A stretch of DNA of 64,000 nucleotides, from the NCBI GenBank assembly GCA_016217545.1, contig JACRHT010000012.1, positions 682,001 to 746,000 of the forward strand. Reading direction: 5' to 3'. Below, in pieces: positions 15,857 through 23,721 of this stretch (the first letter of the stretch is position 1; each line of letters starts with the position of its first letter). The notes beneath the pieces were generated by a model. It did no database searches. It had not been told where the DNA came from and saw only the letters and a list, made by a program, of their open reading frames with translations. This DNA comes from Opitutia bacterium (lineage in GTDB: Bacteria; Verrucomicrobiota; Verrucomicrobiia; Opitutales; Opitutaceae). Position numbers and translations under genes: made by a program.

Positions 15857-16474
15857 TTACTTTTTCGGGGCGTGGCGTTTTTCGAGGATACTGAGGGCGT
15901 CTTGGAGCGAGAGGCCTTTGGTGCGCAGGAGGACGATCAGGTGGAAGAGCAAGTCGGCCGCTTCGTTGGCGAGTTCAACGTTGTCGCCGGCGGTCGCGGC
16001 GAGTGCAGTCTCGACGCCCTCTTCGCCGACTTTCTGCGCGACGCGCTTCACGCCTTCGCGGACGAGTTTGGCGGTGTAGCTCTTCTCGTCGCCGGAGCAG
16101 ATGCGCTGATTCACCGTGCGTTCGAGCTGCGCGAGGAAACCGGTGCCGGTGGCGCCGCCGCCTTCGCCGAAGCACGAGCAGGTGCCGCGGTGGCAGGTCG
16201 GACCGTTGGGGCGCGCGCGGACGAGCAGCGTGTCGTTGTCGCAATCGCCCTCGACGCTCACGAAGTCGAGGAAATGGCCGGACGATTCTCCCTTGGTCCA
16301 GAGGCGGTTCTTCGAACGCGAGAAAAACGTCACTCGCTTGGTCGCGAGCGTCTGCTCGAGCGCGGCGGCGTTCATGTAGCCGAGCATGAGGACTTGCTGC
16401 GTGTCGGCGTCCTGAATGATGGCGGGCAGCAGGCCGTCGCCTTTTTGCCAGTCGAGGGCAGGGAGAGTGTTCAT
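15857..16474 (-). CDS. hisIE: HisIE: phosphoribosyl-AMP cyclohydrolase / phosphoribosyl-ATP pyrophosphatase
   Basis: A 205-residue bifunctional enzyme catalysing the second and third steps of histidine synthesis. The HisI half (about 1-115) has [35 protein letters not shown] and the zinc-binding CHRGTCSCF. The HisE half (about 125-205) has [19 protein letters not shown] and [17 protein letters not shown]. The start [17 protein letters not shown] at 16474 has GGAGG nearby; the in-frame extension upstream is encoded by a dispersed repeat and was rejected. It is the last gene of the his operon, 112 bases after hisF, with the repeat in between. Confidence 0.93.
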   Translation of the reverse strand: MNTLPALDWQKGDGLLPAIIQDADTQQVLMLGYMNAAALEQTLATKRVTFFSRSKNRLWTKGESSGHFLDFVSVEGDCDNDTLLVRARPNGPTCHRGTCSCFGEGGGATGTGFLAQLERTVNQRICSGDEKSYTAKLVREGVKRVAQKVGEEGVETALAATAGDNVELANEAADLLFHLIVLLRTKGLSLQDALSILEKRHAPKK

Positions 16475-16487
16475 TGGAGGTGGGAGA

Positions 16488-16576
16488 AACCACGAATGGA
16501 CACGAATGAACACGAATGAGGGAAGACTGGTTCGCGGGGCGGGATCATTCGTGTGAATTCGTGTCTATTCGTGGTT
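16488..16576. repeat. Dispersed inverted repeat, CACGAAT family (copy 1)
   Basis: The left arm is tandem CCACGAATG-GACACGAATG-AACACGAATG words. The right arm carries their complement (ATTCGTGT...ATTCGTGTC...ATTCGTGG). The arms are separated by about 25 unrelated bases. A second copy lies at 62347-62435. It is placed between hisF and hisIE without breaking either gene. Confidence 0.92.
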
Positions 16577-16586
16577 GAAAATTTCT

Positions 16587-17354
16587 TCAGGTGCGGATGC
16601 AGACGCCTTCGCGGGCGAGGTAGGATTTGAGAGTGGGAATCGGGATGGTGCCTTTGTGGAAGACCGACGCGGCGAGCGCGCCGTCGACCGAGGCTTGTTG
16701 GAAAACGTCGCGGAAGTGCTCGGGCGCGCCGGCGCCGCCGGAGGCGACGAGCGGGATTGTGAGCACGGAGCGGACGAGTTTGAGCTGCGTGAGATCGTAA
16801 CCGGCGCGCACGCCGTCTTGGTTCATGCAGTTGAGGACGACTTCGCCGGCGCCGCGCTTTTGCGCTTCGGCGGCCCAGTCGATCGTGCGCCAACGCGTGG
16901 ACTGCGTCTTGTCGGGATTGCCGGTGTAGGCCTTCACGAAGTAGTCGCCGTTTTCCTGGCGCGAATCGATGCCGACGACGACGGCTTGCGAGCCGAATTC
17001 GTCGGCCAGCGCGGTGATCAGATCCGGGTTTTCGAGGGCGGGAGAGTTGAGCGAGACCTTGTCGGCGCCGCTGTGGAGGATCACGCGCGCGCCATCGAGC
17101 GAGCGGATGCCGCCGGCGACGCAGAACGGAATGTCGATCACACGGGCCACGCGCTCGACCCATGCGGCGGAGACGGTGCGACCGTCGCTGCTCGCGGTGA
17201 TGTCGTAGAAAACCAACTCGTCGGCGCCGGCATCGCGGTAGCGTTGGGCGAGCTCGATGATGTCACCCATGTCCTCGTGGTTGCGGAACTGGACGCCCTT
17301 CACGACGCGGCCGTCGCGGACGTCGAGGCAGGGAATGATTCTACGGGCGAGCAT
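16587..17354 (-). CDS. hisF: HisF: imidazole glycerol phosphate synthase cyclase subunit
   Basis: A 255-residue (beta/alpha)8 barrel. Motifs are [23 protein letters not shown] with the catalytic Asp in PCLDV, the C-terminal phosphate site [12 protein letters not shown], and DGVRAGYDL with the second catalytic Asp. It partners HisH (18325-18918), which supplies ammonia from glutamine, to make IGP and AICAR. The start is ATG 17354; an upstream in-frame ATG seven codons earlier gives a poor match. The spacer to hisA contains AAGTAACAAGAGCCAAGTGCC-type low-complexity sequence. Confidence 0.94.
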   Translation of the reverse strand: MLARRIIPCLDVRDGRVVKGVQFRNHEDMGDIIELAQRYRDAGADELVFYDITASSDGRTVSAAWVERVARVIDIPFCVAGGIRSLDGARVILHSGADKVSLNSPALENPDLITALADEFGSQAVVVGIDSRQENGDYFVKAYTGNPDKTQSTRWRTIDWAAEAQKRGAGEVVLNCMNQDGVRAGYDLTQLKLVRSVLTIPLVASGGAGAPEHFRDVFQQASVDGALAASVFHKGTIPIPTLKSYLAREGVCIRT

Positions 17355-17459
17355 CTGAGAGGTTCCAAGTAACAAGAGCCAAGTGCCAAGAAATGCGAGA
17401 GAGCGAGGCGAGAGCCAAGGCAGCCGGTTTTGGCGTTTGGGCGTTTGTGATTTGAGATT

Positions 17460-18191
17460 TCATCGGCATGCGAGCGCCTCCTTCAGCGTGAACTTGTGCT
17501 CGTAGAGCGCGCGGCCGACAATTGCTCCCGGCGTGCCTTCGGCTTTGAGACGACGCAGATCGTCGAGCGACGAGACGCCGCCGGACGCCTGCACCTGCAA
17601 CGCGGGAAAATCACGCCGGAGCTGCGCGTAGAGTTCGAAGTTCGGGCCGGTGAGTTTACCATCGCGACTGATGTCCGTGCAAAGCATGTGACGCAGGCCG
17701 CGCGCGGTGAAATTCGTCAGCACGTCGGCGAGTGCGAGGCCGCTGTCGGCCCGCCAGCCGGCGATGGCGACTTGCGGCACGCCCGCGGCGTTGAGGCGGA
17801 CGTCGAGCGCGAGGACGATTTTTTCCGGACCGAATTTCTCCAGCCAACCGGCGACGAGCTCCGGTTCCTTCACGGCGAGGCTGCCGACGATGACGCGCGT
17901 CACGCCCGCAGCGAGCAGTGCGGTGACTTGCGCTTCCTCGCGGATGCCGCCGCCGGATTGCACGAGCAAGCCGCTCGCGGCGACGACGCGTTCGATGAGC
18001 GCGGTCTGGCGCTGCGCGGGATCCTTCGCGCCATCGAGGTCGACGAGGTGCAGCCAGGTGGAACCGGCGGCTTTGAACTCGCGCGCTACGACGGTCGGGT
18101 CGTCGTGGTAGGCTTTCTCGGCTTCGAAGCTGCCCTCGGTGAGGCGCACGACGCGACCGCGGCGGAGGTCGATGGCGGGATAGATGATCAT
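17460..18191 (-). CDS. hisA: HisA: ProFAR isomerase
   Basis: A 243-residue (beta/alpha)8 barrel starting MIIYPAIDLRRGRVVRLTEG, with the catalytic Asp in PAIDL and the second catalytic Asp in CTDISRDGKLTGPN. QVQASGGVSSLDDL and GAIVGRALYEHKFTL form the C-terminal phosphate site. It isomerises ProFAR to PRFAR. A TTG three codons upstream could also initiate, but the ATG matches the family start. It lies 134 bases downstream of hisH; that spacer holds a 14-base direct repeat. Confidence 0.94.
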   Translation of the reverse strand: MIIYPAIDLRRGRVVRLTEGSFEAEKAYHDDPTVVAREFKAAGSTWLHLVDLDGAKDPAQRQTALIERVVAASGLLVQSGGGIREEAQVTALLAAGVTRVIVGSLAVKEPELVAGWLEKFGPEKIVLALDVRLNAAGVPQVAIAGWRADSGLALADVLTNFTARGLRHMLCTDISRDGKLTGPNFELYAQLRRDFPALQVQASGGVSSLDDLRRLKAEGTPGAIVGRALYEHKFTLKEALACR

Positions 18192-18217
18192 GCGGGACAA
18201 GAAACTCGTTTGTTATC

Positions 18218-18299
18218 CATTAAGAACTTTGCCGCAGGGCGGCGGGCGCGGTCGACGTGCCGGCGCGGGCGGGAGGAAAGTTGCTCATTAAGAACTTTG
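18218..18299. repeat. Pair of 14-base direct repeats (CATTAAGAACTTTG)
   Basis: Exact copies at 18218-18231 and 18286-18299 flank a 54-base GC-rich stretch between hisH and hisA. On the minus strand each copy reads CAAAGTTCTTAATG; the first-transcribed ATG opens a 19-codon frame (MSNFPPARAG...) ending in the TAA of the second copy. Confidence 0.9.
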
Positions 18300-18324
18300 G
18301 GTTGCGGCACGCGCGGCGCGGGGA

Positions 18325-18918
18325 TCACGCGGGGAGGGTGAGGAAGTTTTTCAGGAGCTGGGCGCCGGCGGGGCCGGAGCGCTCGGGGTGGAATTGCACG
18401 CCGTAGAAGTTGCCGCGCTGCACGACGGCGGCGAACGGCGTGCCGTGCGTCGCGCTGGCGAGAGTGTGGGCGTTCACCGGGCCGGCGTAGCTGTGGACGA
18501 AATAGAAACGCGCGTCGCGGGCGATGCCGTGGAGGAGCGGCGTGTCGCGGAGGACTTCGAGCGTGTTCCAACCCATGTGCGGCACGGTGATGCCGTGCGT
18601 CTCGGGAATGCGCGTCACGCGGCCGGGGATCAGGCCGAGCGAAGTGGTGTCGCCTTCGTCGGAGGATTCGAAGAGGAGCTGCTCGCCGAGGCAGAAGCCG
18701 ATGACGGGCTGCGTGAGACCGCGGATGGTCTCGACGAGATTGCGCGCGCGGAGCTTGCGCATGCCTTCCTGCGCGGAGCCCACGCCCGGCAGGATGACGC
18801 GCTCGGCCGAGCGGATGATGGCGGGATCGGCGGTGAGCTCGCTCGCGATGCCGAGCCGCTCAAGCGCGAAGCGCACCGAGGCGATGTTGGCGCCGCCGCT
18901 GTCGACGATGGCGAGCAT
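18325..18918 (-). CDS. hisH: HisH: IGP synthase glutamine amidotransferase subunit
   Basis: A 197-residue class I glutamine amidotransferase. It starts MLAIVDSGGANIASVRFALERLG; the catalytic Cys is in VIGFCLGEQLLFESS, and the His-Glu pair is in GVQFHPERSGPAG. It hydrolyses glutamine and channels ammonia to HisF. Its ATG overlaps the hisB stop by one base (TGATG), indicating translational coupling. The nucleophile context FCLGEQ differs slightly from the common CLGMQ motif. Confidence 0.93.
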   Translation of the reverse strand: MLAIVDSGGANIASVRFALERLGIASELTADPAIIRSAERVILPGVGSAQEGMRKLRARNLVETIRGLTQPVIGFCLGEQLLFESSDEGDTTSLGLIPGRVTRIPETHGITVPHMGWNTLEVLRDTPLLHGIARDARFYFVHSYAGPVNAHTLASATHGTPFAAVVQRGNFYGVQFHPERSGPAGAQLLKNFLTLPA

Positions 18919-19982
18919 CACAGCACTCCCTTCGAACTCGGGATGTCGCCGCCGACGGTGCGGGCGACGGCGGGACGCAGCGCGCGGCCGAAGCCTTTGA
19001 ACAGCGCTTCGATCATGTGGTGCGTGTTGTCGCCGGTGACCTTCATGTGCAGCGTCGCGCCGAGCGTGTCGCTGACGGATTTGAAAAAGTGCGAGACCAT
19101 CTCGGTGGGCAGCTCGCCGACGTTGCCGCGCGGGAAATCCGCCTCGAAGACCAGCCACGCGCGGCCGCTGAGATCGAGCGCGACGTCAGCGCGCGACTCG
19201 TCCATCGGCATGACGAAGCCGTAGCGGCCGATGCCGCGTTTGTCGCCGAGGGCCTGCTTGAGCGCGGTGCCGAGGGCGAGGCCGACGTCTTCGATGGTGT
19301 GGTGCTCGTCGATGTGCAGGTCGCCGTCGCAGGTGATGACGAGGCTGATGCCGGCGTTGCGGGCGATCTGCTCGAGCATGTGGTCGAAGAAGCCGAGGCC
19401 GGTGCGAAATGAGACGGGCGCGGTGGCGTCGAGGTCGACGGTGACGGTGATCTTGGTCTCCTTGGTCTCGCGTTTGATCGTGGCGCGACGCGGCGCGTCG
19501 ACGAGCTGGCGGGCGATTTCGGTCCAGTTGAGTTTGGTGCGGTCGTAGCGGAGGCCGCGAATGCCGAGCGCGGCGGCAAGCTGGAGATCGGTTTCGCGAT
19601 CGCCGATCACGGCGGAAGCAGCGCGGTCCCACGCGGTGTCGCGAAGGTAGTCCATCACGAGGCCGGGCTTGGGTTTTCGGCAATCGCAACGATCGGCGGC
19701 GGTGTGCGGGCAGACGCGGACGGCTTCGAAGGCGATGCCTTGCGAGGCGAGGATACTGATCAACAGGTCCTGCAGCGGGCGGAATTCGCTCTCGCGAAAA
19801 CTCGGCGTGCCGAGGCCGTCCTGATTCGTCACCATCACGAAGGTGAAGCCGGCGTCGCGTAGGCGGCGGAGTGCGGGGACGACCTCGGGTTCGAGCGCGA
19901 ACTTGTCGAGGCGGTCGATCTGCTGGTCGACGGGTTCGGCGATGAGCGTGCCGTCGCGGTCGAGGAAGAGGAGTTTTTTCAT
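18918..19982 (-). CDS. hisB: HisB: histidinol-phosphatase / imidazoleglycerol-phosphate dehydratase
   Basis: A 354-residue bifunctional protein. The N-terminal HAD phosphatase (about 1-160) has LFLDRDGTLIAEP, FVMVTNQDGLG and a Zn-loop with CPHTAADRCDCRKPKPG. The C-terminal IGP dehydratase (about 165-354) has FFDHMLEQIARN, DGDLHIDEHHTIEDVG and DNTHHMIEALFKGFGRAL. This is the enterobacterial-type fusion covering two histidine steps. The start MKKLLFLDRDGT is unambiguous. A REP-like element separates it from hisC. Confidence 0.94.
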   Translation of the reverse strand: MKKLLFLDRDGTLIAEPVDQQIDRLDKFALEPEVVPALRRLRDAGFTFVMVTNQDGLGTPSFRESEFRPLQDLLISILASQGIAFEAVRVCPHTAADRCDCRKPKPGLVMDYLRDTAWDRAASAVIGDRETDLQLAAALGIRGLRYDRTKLNWTEIARQLVDAPRRATIKRETKETKITVTVDLDATAPVSFRTGLGFFDHMLEQIARNAGISLVITCDGDLHIDEHHTIEDVGLALGTALKQALGDKRGIGRYGFVMPMDESRADVALDLSGRAWLVFEADFPRGNVGELPTEMVSHFFKSVSDTLGATLHMKVTGDNTHHMIEALFKGFGRALRPAVARTVGGDIPSSKGVL

Positions 19983-20004
19983 GGATCAGGCGCGAGGCTG
20001 GGCG

Positions 20005-20067
20005 ATAGGGCGAATCGTCCCGATGAGCCGGTTCGGGGAGCGGCTCGTCCGGAGGACTCGCCCTACC
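20005..20067. repeat. REP-like palindromic element between hisC and hisB
   Basis: Outer arms ATAGGGCGA / TCGCCCTAC enclose GATGAGCCG...CGGCTCGTC. The left arm has ATAG rather than GTAG. It lies inside the his operon transcript. Confidence 0.8.
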
Positions 20068-20100
20068 CGTGCTGTCGCGCGAGGGGAGTTTTCGCAGCGC

Positions 20101-21195
20101 TTAGACACGGGCGAGGGTCTCCAGGGCGAAGTCGTTTTCGGCGCGCGTGCCGATGGTGATGCGGACGGTGTTGGGCACGTCCTTGCTGCGGTCGCGGATG
20201 ACGAGGCCGGCGGCGCGGGCGATGTTCATGATGCGCGAGGCGTCGGTGACCTCGACCAGCAGGAAGTTGGCGTCGCTCGGCCAGATCTTGCGGACGTGCG
20301 GGAGTTTCACGAGCGCGACGGTGAGGCGGCGGCGTTCGCCGACGAGATCGAGGGCGGACTGGCGCGCGGCGGAAATGCCGGCGGGCGTGAGCGCATCGAG
20401 CGCGGCGCGGACGACCGGCGCGGGAATCGGGTAGGGCGCGATGATTTTCTGCAGGACGCCGACGAGCGCCGGCGAGGCGAGCGTCACGCCGACGCGTGCG
20501 CCGGCGAGGCCGTAGGCTTTCGAGAGCGTGCGGAGGACAACGAGGTTGGGATTGGCGTCGAGTTCCTGCACGAGGCTCGGCTCGGTGGAGAACTCCGCGT
20601 AAGCCTCGTCGACCACGACGACGGCGCGCGAGGCGAGCGTCGTGACGATCTTGAGCACTGCGTCGCGATCAAGGAGCTGGCCCGTCGGGTTGTTGGGTGA
20701 GCAGAGGAAAACGAGTTTGGTTTCCGGTGTCCCGCCTCCGCCATTCGGCTCCGGCGCGGCAAGCACGGCGCGGAGAACGGCGTCGGCATCGAGCGCGAAG
20801 TCCTTTTCGCGGACGAGCGGGACGGTGAGGACGCGCGCGCCCTGGATCGCGGCGGCGACGGAATACATGCCGTAGGTCGGCGGCGTGAACAGGATCGAGT
20901 CCTGGCCGGCGCGGCAGAACGCGCGCAGGAGAAGATCGATGCCTTCGTCGGAACCGCGCGTGACTAGTATGCGGTCGGGTTTGACGCCGTAGAGCGAGGC
21001 GAGGCGGGCGACGACTTCGGCCGGTTGCGGCTCGGGGTAACGGTTCAGGCGCGGCGCGCCGGCGTGCGGCGTCGAGGGATTTTCGTTGGCGTCGAGCCAG
21101 ACCTTGCCGCCGGAGGCTTCCTTGCGGGCCGAGGAATACGGGGTGAGCGCGAGGATATCGGGGCGGACGAGCGCGAGAACGGGGTCGGAGTTCAT
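20101..21195 (-). CDS. hisC: HisC: histidinol-phosphate aminotransferase
   Basis: A 364-residue fold-type I PLP enzyme. Motifs are DANENPSTPHAG, RYPEPQPAEV, SDEGIDLLLRAF, CSPNNPTGQLL, VVVDEAYAEF and the Schiff-base Lys in LRTLSKAYGLAGARVG. It transaminates imidazole acetol phosphate. The start MNSDPVLALVRPDILAL overlaps the hisD stop by 4 bases (ATGA). It is distinct from the aminotransferase half of the 7059-8810 fusion. Confidence 0.94.
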   Translation of the reverse strand: MNSDPVLALVRPDILALTPYSSARKEASGGKVWLDANENPSTPHAGAPRLNRYPEPQPAEVVARLASLYGVKPDRILVTRGSDEGIDLLLRAFCRAGQDSILFTPPTYGMYSVAAAIQGARVLTVPLVREKDFALDADAVLRAVLAAPEPNGGGGTPETKLVFLCSPNNPTGQLLDRDAVLKIVTTLASRAVVVVDEAYAEFSTEPSLVQELDANPNLVVLRTLSKAYGLAGARVGVTLASPALVGVLQKIIAPYPIPAPVVRAALDALTPAGISAARQSALDLVGERRRLTVALVKLPHVRKIWPSDANFLLVEVTDASRIMNIARAAGLVIRDRSKDVPNTVRITIGTRAENDFALETLARV

Positions 21196-22493
21196 CGGGA
21201 GAGTTTTTGGAGGCGGACGGTGACCGCGCGGCGGTGGGCGACGAGGCTTTCGGCCTCGGCGAGGCGCGCGACGGTGCCGCTGAGGCGGGCGAAGCCGAGC
21301 GGTGTGGCTTCCTGCACGGTCATCGTGCGCGAGAAATCTGCCAGGCCGAGGCCGCTGAAGGAACGCGCCCAGCCGTAGGTCGGCAGGACATGGTTGGTGC
21401 CGCTGGCGTAGTCGCCGAGCGACTCGGGTGTCCACGGGCCGACAAAGACCGAGCCAGCGGCGGTGATTTGCGGGAGGAGGCGGCGCGGGTTTGCGAGTTG
21501 GAGGATGAGATGCTCGGGCGCGTAGGCGTTGGCGATCTCCACGGCTTCGGCGGGCGAGGCGGCGAGGATGACGCGGCTCTTTTTCAGCGCGACTTCGGCG
21601 ATTTCGCGTCGCGGAAGGAGCTTGAGCTGAGTTTGGACTTCGAGAGCGATGCGGGAGGCAATCGCCTCGGAGAAGGTGACCAATACGACCTGCGAGTCGG
21701 GGCCGTGTTCGGCTTGCGAGAGGAGATCGGCGGCGACGAACGAGGCGTCGGCGGTGCGGTCGGCGATGACCATAACCTCGGACGGGCCGGCGGGCATGTC
21801 GATGGCGGCGCCGGCGGCGGAGCGCGAGACTTGGAGCTTGGCCTCGGTGACAAAGGCGTTGCCGGGGCCGAAGAGCTTGTCGCACTTCGGGATCGTCTTC
21901 GTGCCGGCGGCCATGGCGGCGATCGCTTGCGCGCCGCCGACCTTGAAGACGTCGGTGATGCCGCAGAGTTGGGCGGCGAAAAGGATCCAGGGATTCACGC
22001 GGCCGTCGCGGCCCGGGGGCGTGCAGAGGACGCGCACGGGACAGCCGGCGAGTTGCGCGGGGACGCCGAGCATGAGTGCGGTGGAGAACAGCGGCGCGCT
22101 GCCGCCGGGGACGTAGAGGCCGACGCGCTCGATCGGGCGCGTGACTTTTTCGCAGACGATGCCGCGCATCGTCTCGACGCGGATCGGTTTCGCAACTTGC
22201 GCGGCGTGGAAGCGGCGGATGTTGCGGTAGGCGGTGCGAAGGGCGGCCTTGTCGGCGGGCGTGAGGGCTTTTTCGGCGGCGGCGAACTCCGCCGGGCTGA
22301 CGCGGAGCGAGGTGAGTTTCGCGCCGTCGAACTTCGCGGTCAGGCGCTTCAGCGCGGTGTCGCCGTCGCGGGCGACCTCGGCGATGATACGCGAGACGGC
22401 GTCGGCGATGTCGGTGCGGCGCGTCTGCGCCGGCCGCTCGAGGGCGGCGGCGCGGCGGGCGGGGGAGAATTTTTTCCAGACGAGCGTTTGCAT
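21192..22493 (-). CDS. hisD: HisD: histidinol dehydrogenase
   Basis: A 433-residue zinc-dependent NAD+ oxidoreductase catalysing the last two oxidations. Motifs are VGLYVPGGSAPLFSTALML, the GGAQAIAAMAAGT loop, GPGNAFVTEAK, DMPAGPSEVMVIAD, LLSQAEHGPDSQ, and the family GDYASGTNHVLPT followed by FSGLGLADFSRTMTVQE. Full length. It lies 31 bases downstream of hisG and overlaps hisC by 4 bases. Confidence 0.95.
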   Translation of the reverse strand: MQTLVWKKFSPARRAAALERPAQTRRTDIADAVSRIIAEVARDGDTALKRLTAKFDGAKLTSLRVSPAEFAAAEKALTPADKAALRTAYRNIRRFHAAQVAKPIRVETMRGIVCEKVTRPIERVGLYVPGGSAPLFSTALMLGVPAQLAGCPVRVLCTPPGRDGRVNPWILFAAQLCGITDVFKVGGAQAIAAMAAGTKTIPKCDKLFGPGNAFVTEAKLQVSRSAAGAAIDMPAGPSEVMVIADRTADASFVAADLLSQAEHGPDSQVVLVTFSEAIASRIALEVQTQLKLLPRREIAEVALKKSRVILAASPAEAVEIANAYAPEHLILQLANPRRLLPQITAAGSVFVGPWTPESLGDYASGTNHVLPTYGWARSFSGLGLADFSRTMTVQEATPLGFARLSGTVARLAEAESLVAHRRAVTVRLQKLSR

Positions 22494-22524
22494 CGGCGAG
22501 GCGGCGTCGGCGGAGACGCGGGCG

Positions 22525-23442
22525 TCACATCATCATCTTTTCGATCGGGAGCACAAGGATGGCGCTGGCGCCGGCGCGCTTGAGGGACTCCATGGTTTCC
22601 CAGAAGACGGCTTCCTGGCAGACGGCGTGGAGCGCGACTTTGGTGTCGTCGCCGGCGAGCGGGAGGATGGTCGGGTTCTCGGAGCCGGGGAGGAGTTTCT
22701 TGATCTCGGCGAGCGCGCTCTTCGGGGCGTGGAGCATGATGTATTTCGCTTCGGCGGCGAGCTGCACGCCGTCGATGCGGCGAAGGAGGATGTCGAGGGC
22801 GTGGCGCTTGGCGGCGTCGAGCGGGCGGTCGCAGCGGATGAGCGTGGCCTTGGATTTGAAGATCGTCTCGACGGCGCGGAGGCGGTTGGCCTCGAGGGTG
22901 GAGCCGGTGGCGACGAGGTCGCAGATGGCGTCGGCGAGACCGAGGCGCGGGGCGATTTCGACGGAGCCGGTGAGGAGGACGACGTCGGCTTTCACGTTTT
23001 GCGCGGCGAGCCAGCGTTTGGTGAGACGCGGGTAGGAAGTCGCGATGCGGAGGCCGGCGAGGTCGGCGGAAGAGGCGTAGCCGCGCTCTTCGGGGAGGGC
23101 GACGGCGAGGCGGCAGCCGCCGAAGTCGAGGCGGCGGTCGACGACGTAGGGGTTGTGCGTGCCGCCGGAGGTGCGTTCGAGGGCGGTTTCCTCTAGGACG
23201 TTCTCGCCGACGATGCCGAGGTCGCACACGCCGTCCATGACGAGTTGCGGGATGTCGTCGTCGCGGACGAAGAGGATATCGATCGGGAAGTTTTCGGCGT
23301 GGAGGAGCAGCTTTTCCTTGGGCGCCTTGACCTTGATGCCGCAGCGGTTGAGCAGGTCGAGCGAGTCGGTGGAAAGGCGTCCGCTCTTCTGGATGGCGAG
23401 GCGGAGGCGGTCTTTGGCGGGAGGAGTGACGATGGGAGACAT
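22525..23442 (-). CDS. hisG: HisG: ATP phosphoribosyltransferase (long form)
   Basis: A 305-residue long-form enzyme, with a C-terminal regulatory domain (ACT-like) that permits feedback inhibition by histidine and removes the need for HisZ. Motifs are [48 protein letters not shown] and [13 protein letters not shown] with the PRPP loop. The start [13 protein letters not shown] at 23442 is preceded by a TGAGAG-type spacer; the 25 extra upstream codons are repeat-derived. It is the first structural gene behind the attenuator. Confidence 0.94.
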   Translation of the reverse strand: MSPIVTPPAKDRLRLAIQKSGRLSTDSLDLLNRCGIKVKAPKEKLLLHAENFPIDILFVRDDDIPQLVMDGVCDLGIVGENVLEETALERTSGGTHNPYVVDRRLDFGGCRLAVALPEERGYASSADLAGLRIATSYPRLTKRWLAAQNVKADVVLLTGSVEIAPRLGLADAICDLVATGSTLEANRLRAVETIFKSKATLIRCDRPLDAAKRHALDILLRRIDGVQLAAEAKYIMLHAPKSALAEIKKLLPGSENPTILPLAGDDTKVALHAVCQEAVFWETMESLKRAGASAILVLPIEKMMM

Positions 23443-23446
23443 GGGA

Positions 23447-23483
23447 GGCTGAAGTTGAGAGTCTGGAGCTGAGAGTTGAGAGG
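23447..23483 (-). repeat. Degenerate TGAGAG-type spacer repeat
   Basis: GCTGAAGTTGAGAGTCTGG then GCTGAGAGTTGAGAGG: short imperfect copies of the heptamer seen at 3701-3762, located between the attenuator terminator and the hisG start. Confidence 0.7.
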
Positions 23484-23494
23484 CCGGAAAAGCA

Positions 23495-23526
23495 GAAACC
23501 CCGGTGGGGTGTGCCACCGGGGTTTC
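23495..23526 (-). terminator. his operon attenuator terminator
   Basis: A perfect 13-base-pair stem (GAAACCCCGGTGG / CCACCGGGGTTTC) with a 6-base loop, followed on the minus strand by TGCTTTTCC. It lies between the His leader peptide and hisG, so termination here would switch off the operon. Confidence 0.85.
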
Positions 23527-23581
23527 AGAAATTGGGTTTCATCACCACGGGAAGGCACGCTGCCTTCCCGGGCAGGGAAGG

Positions 23582-23617
23582 CTAGGAGGAGTGGTGATGG
23601 TGGTGGTTGAGAACCAT
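23582..23617 (-). CDS. hisL: HisL: his operon leader peptide
   Basis: A short frame of 11 codons plus stop, ATG at 23617 and TAG at 23584-23582, reading MVLNHHHHHSS. Five consecutive His codons (CAC CAC CAT CAC CAC) lie about 140 bases upstream of hisG and immediately before alternative hairpins and a terminator. This arrangement is diagnostic of translational attenuation of histidine biosynthesis. No strong Shine-Dalgarno is visible, so translation initiation may rely on an unstructured leader. Too short for routine gene finders. Confidence 0.85.
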   Translation of the reverse strand: MVLNHHHHHSS

Positions 23618-23721
23618 GACGAAGCGTTCGCCAAAAAGCCGGACTGGGCCGAAAGCGGCAAGCGATTTCTTTTGCCCGCCACGGCATAAGGCACGACAAA
23701 ACCCGCCGCTCCCCCTCGCGC

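Larger units (their letters stand above)
23495..23617 (-). promoter_or_regulatory. Histidine attenuator leader region
   Basis: Read on the minus strand, the leader has the His-codon peptide, then CCTTCCC (23575-23581), GGGAAGGCA (23561-23569), TGCCTTCCC (23549-23557) and GTGGTGATG (23540-23548), then the terminator stem. GGGAAGGCA can pair with either neighbour. GTGGTGATG is a perfect complement of the CATCACCAC His codons (23591-23599). These mutually exclusive pairings fit classical ribosome-stalling attenuation: scarce charged tRNA-His stalls the ribosome at the His codons and disfavours the terminator. The exact pairing scheme is inference. Confidence 0.82.
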
